Below, piece by piece: positions 63,265 to 64,000 of a DNA stretch of 64,000 bases (its first letter is position 1; every line of letters starts with the position of its first letter). Made by a program: the position numbers and the translations under genes. The notes beneath the pieces were generated by a model. It searched no databases. It was not told the DNA's origin and worked only from the letters and a program-made list of their open reading frames with translations. Source of the stretch: Apostichopus japonicus (lineage: Eukaryota; Echinodermata; Holothuroidea; Aspidochirotida; Stichopodidae); NCBI RefSeq assembly GCF_037975245.1, contig NC_092569.1:36124168-36188167 (forward strand). Reading direction: 5' to 3'.

Positions 63265-64000
63265 TGTTCCTATATTTTAGTCAAACATTTACTTTCTAAA
63301 ATACAAGCAGCGCTTCCACTACGAAGCGATACTAGGAACTGGTAGAAACAAGTCCTGCCTATGTAATTTACTGGAGATGGAGTTAGGCACATGCATGCAT
63401 AAACACAGGCGTAATGTCTTACCAGCAATCAAGGCGAAAAGTTTACTAATAGAGGGCGCTCACCCAAAATTAAATTAATATTTGGAGCTATGTATGATAA
63501 GGAAACTGTCATTGGCAATACAAGAGTGATGGTCATAGAAGCTCAAATGGGCTCATGGGCGTCAATAGCATTGGAAGACATAAATTACTGGACATAGATA
63601 AAACTGAAGGAGTGTGCGCTCAGCGCACACCACGAGCGCTTTGGCGCAAAGCCTTTGTCGGCCGGGGCCCCTGAGTGGGCGCGGGGCGAAGCCTATAAGG
63701 AGGTCGGGGGGGGGGGGGGAACTCACATCTATGAAACTTTATGTTTGCTTCTGTTTGCTCCCTGCATTGATATGTCAGTCCTAAATTTTTTCTAACAAAG
63801 TCACATCTGATAAGTAAGTAGATTTAACTTAAGAAAGTCTTTTTTATTGAACATTCAGATGTACCTTAGGGCCTTTATCGTGATTAATAAAATTGAAACT
63901 TAAACCAAAAACGGGAACATTCTTAAACTTTGCAACACAAGAATATCTTGTTATACAGATGTATAAAACATGCATACATTCAGGCGCATTCCCAGCCATG
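63265..64000 (-). promoter_or_regulatory. Laminin 5' flank / 5' UTR region, with GC-rich hairpin patch
   Basis: This is the DNA upstream of the start codon on the gene strand. No clear TATA box is visible and the transcription start cannot be placed. The first 200 bases are plausible 5' UTR or core promoter. A GC-rich block at 63612-63720, with GTGCGCTCAGCGCAC, GAGCGCTTTGGCGCAAAGC and GGCCGGGGCCCC hairpins ending in a G-run, looks like part of a transposon rather than a CpG promoter. Nothing is recognised from 63730 to 64000. Confidence 0.35.

Noticed and set aside
61349-61825. Functional protein-coding gene inside the TTAA element
   Set aside because: The first copy of the duplicated sequence is broken in the frame used by the second copy, so a working gene is unlikely; it is listed as a remnant.
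62887-63204. 105-codon plus-strand frame
   Set aside because: Antisense shadow of laminin exon 1.
63612-63720. CpG-island promoter of the laminin gene
   Set aside because: GC-rich but short, hairpin-rich and ending in a G-run like other MITEs here, and located 350 bases or more upstream of the start codon without promoter motifs.

Overview
The window is eukaryotic genomic DNA. It has long introns with GT/AG boundaries, abundant non-autonomous transposons, tRNA-derived SINEs and minisatellites, and no prokaryotic gene structure. The repeat style (tRNA-type SINEs, CR1-like LINE tails, many hAT-type MITEs) and the protein sequence suggest a marine deuterostome invertebrate. An echinoderm, perhaps a sea cucumber, is my best guess from memory and is not proven by the sequence.

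One gene dominates the window. It is the 5' part of a laminin alpha chain gene of the alpha-3/alpha-5 class on the minus strand. I could join 26 coding exons with consistent reading phase, from the initiator ATG at 63264 down to 862: 4067 coding bases, or 1355 codons plus 2 bases. The product reads as a signal peptide, a complete LN polymerisation domain (exons 1-3 and the start of 4), ten complete laminin-EGF (LE) repeats and a truncated eleventh (exons 4-14), then the long L4-like region typical of alpha-3/alpha-5 chains (exons 15-26). The gene continues beyond the left edge. The rod, coiled coil and LG domains are not in this window.

Layout, right to left in gene order: 63265-64000 is upstream DNA with a GC-rich hairpin patch. 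Exon 1 is at 62860-63264. Intron 1 is 21.4 kb and carries a TTAA-flanked transposon (60877-62132), SINEs, a roughly 11.4-kb interval bounded by inverted GAAGCCTTA-rich termini (46737-58106), and inside that a 2.25-kb hAT-type element, which itself holds a smaller MITE. Two low-confidence transcription units face away from each other inside that interval. Exons 2-14 lie between 14458 and 41452, and exons 15-26 between 862 and 13945.

The most notable structural observations are these. (1) Two 2.7-kb copies of one repeat family (introns 20 and 3) are packed with AGGTCA-type nuclear-receptor half-sites in DR1, DR2, DR4 and DR5 spacing. (2) Tandem amplification has repeatedly captured or copied splice-site sequence of the laminin gene: a donor in intron 15, an acceptor in intron 18, and donor-like motifs in the arrays of introns 9 and 19. 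(3) The L4-like region is built from repeated four-exon modules with matching intron phases. (4) The 11.4-kb interval may be a large nested transposon.
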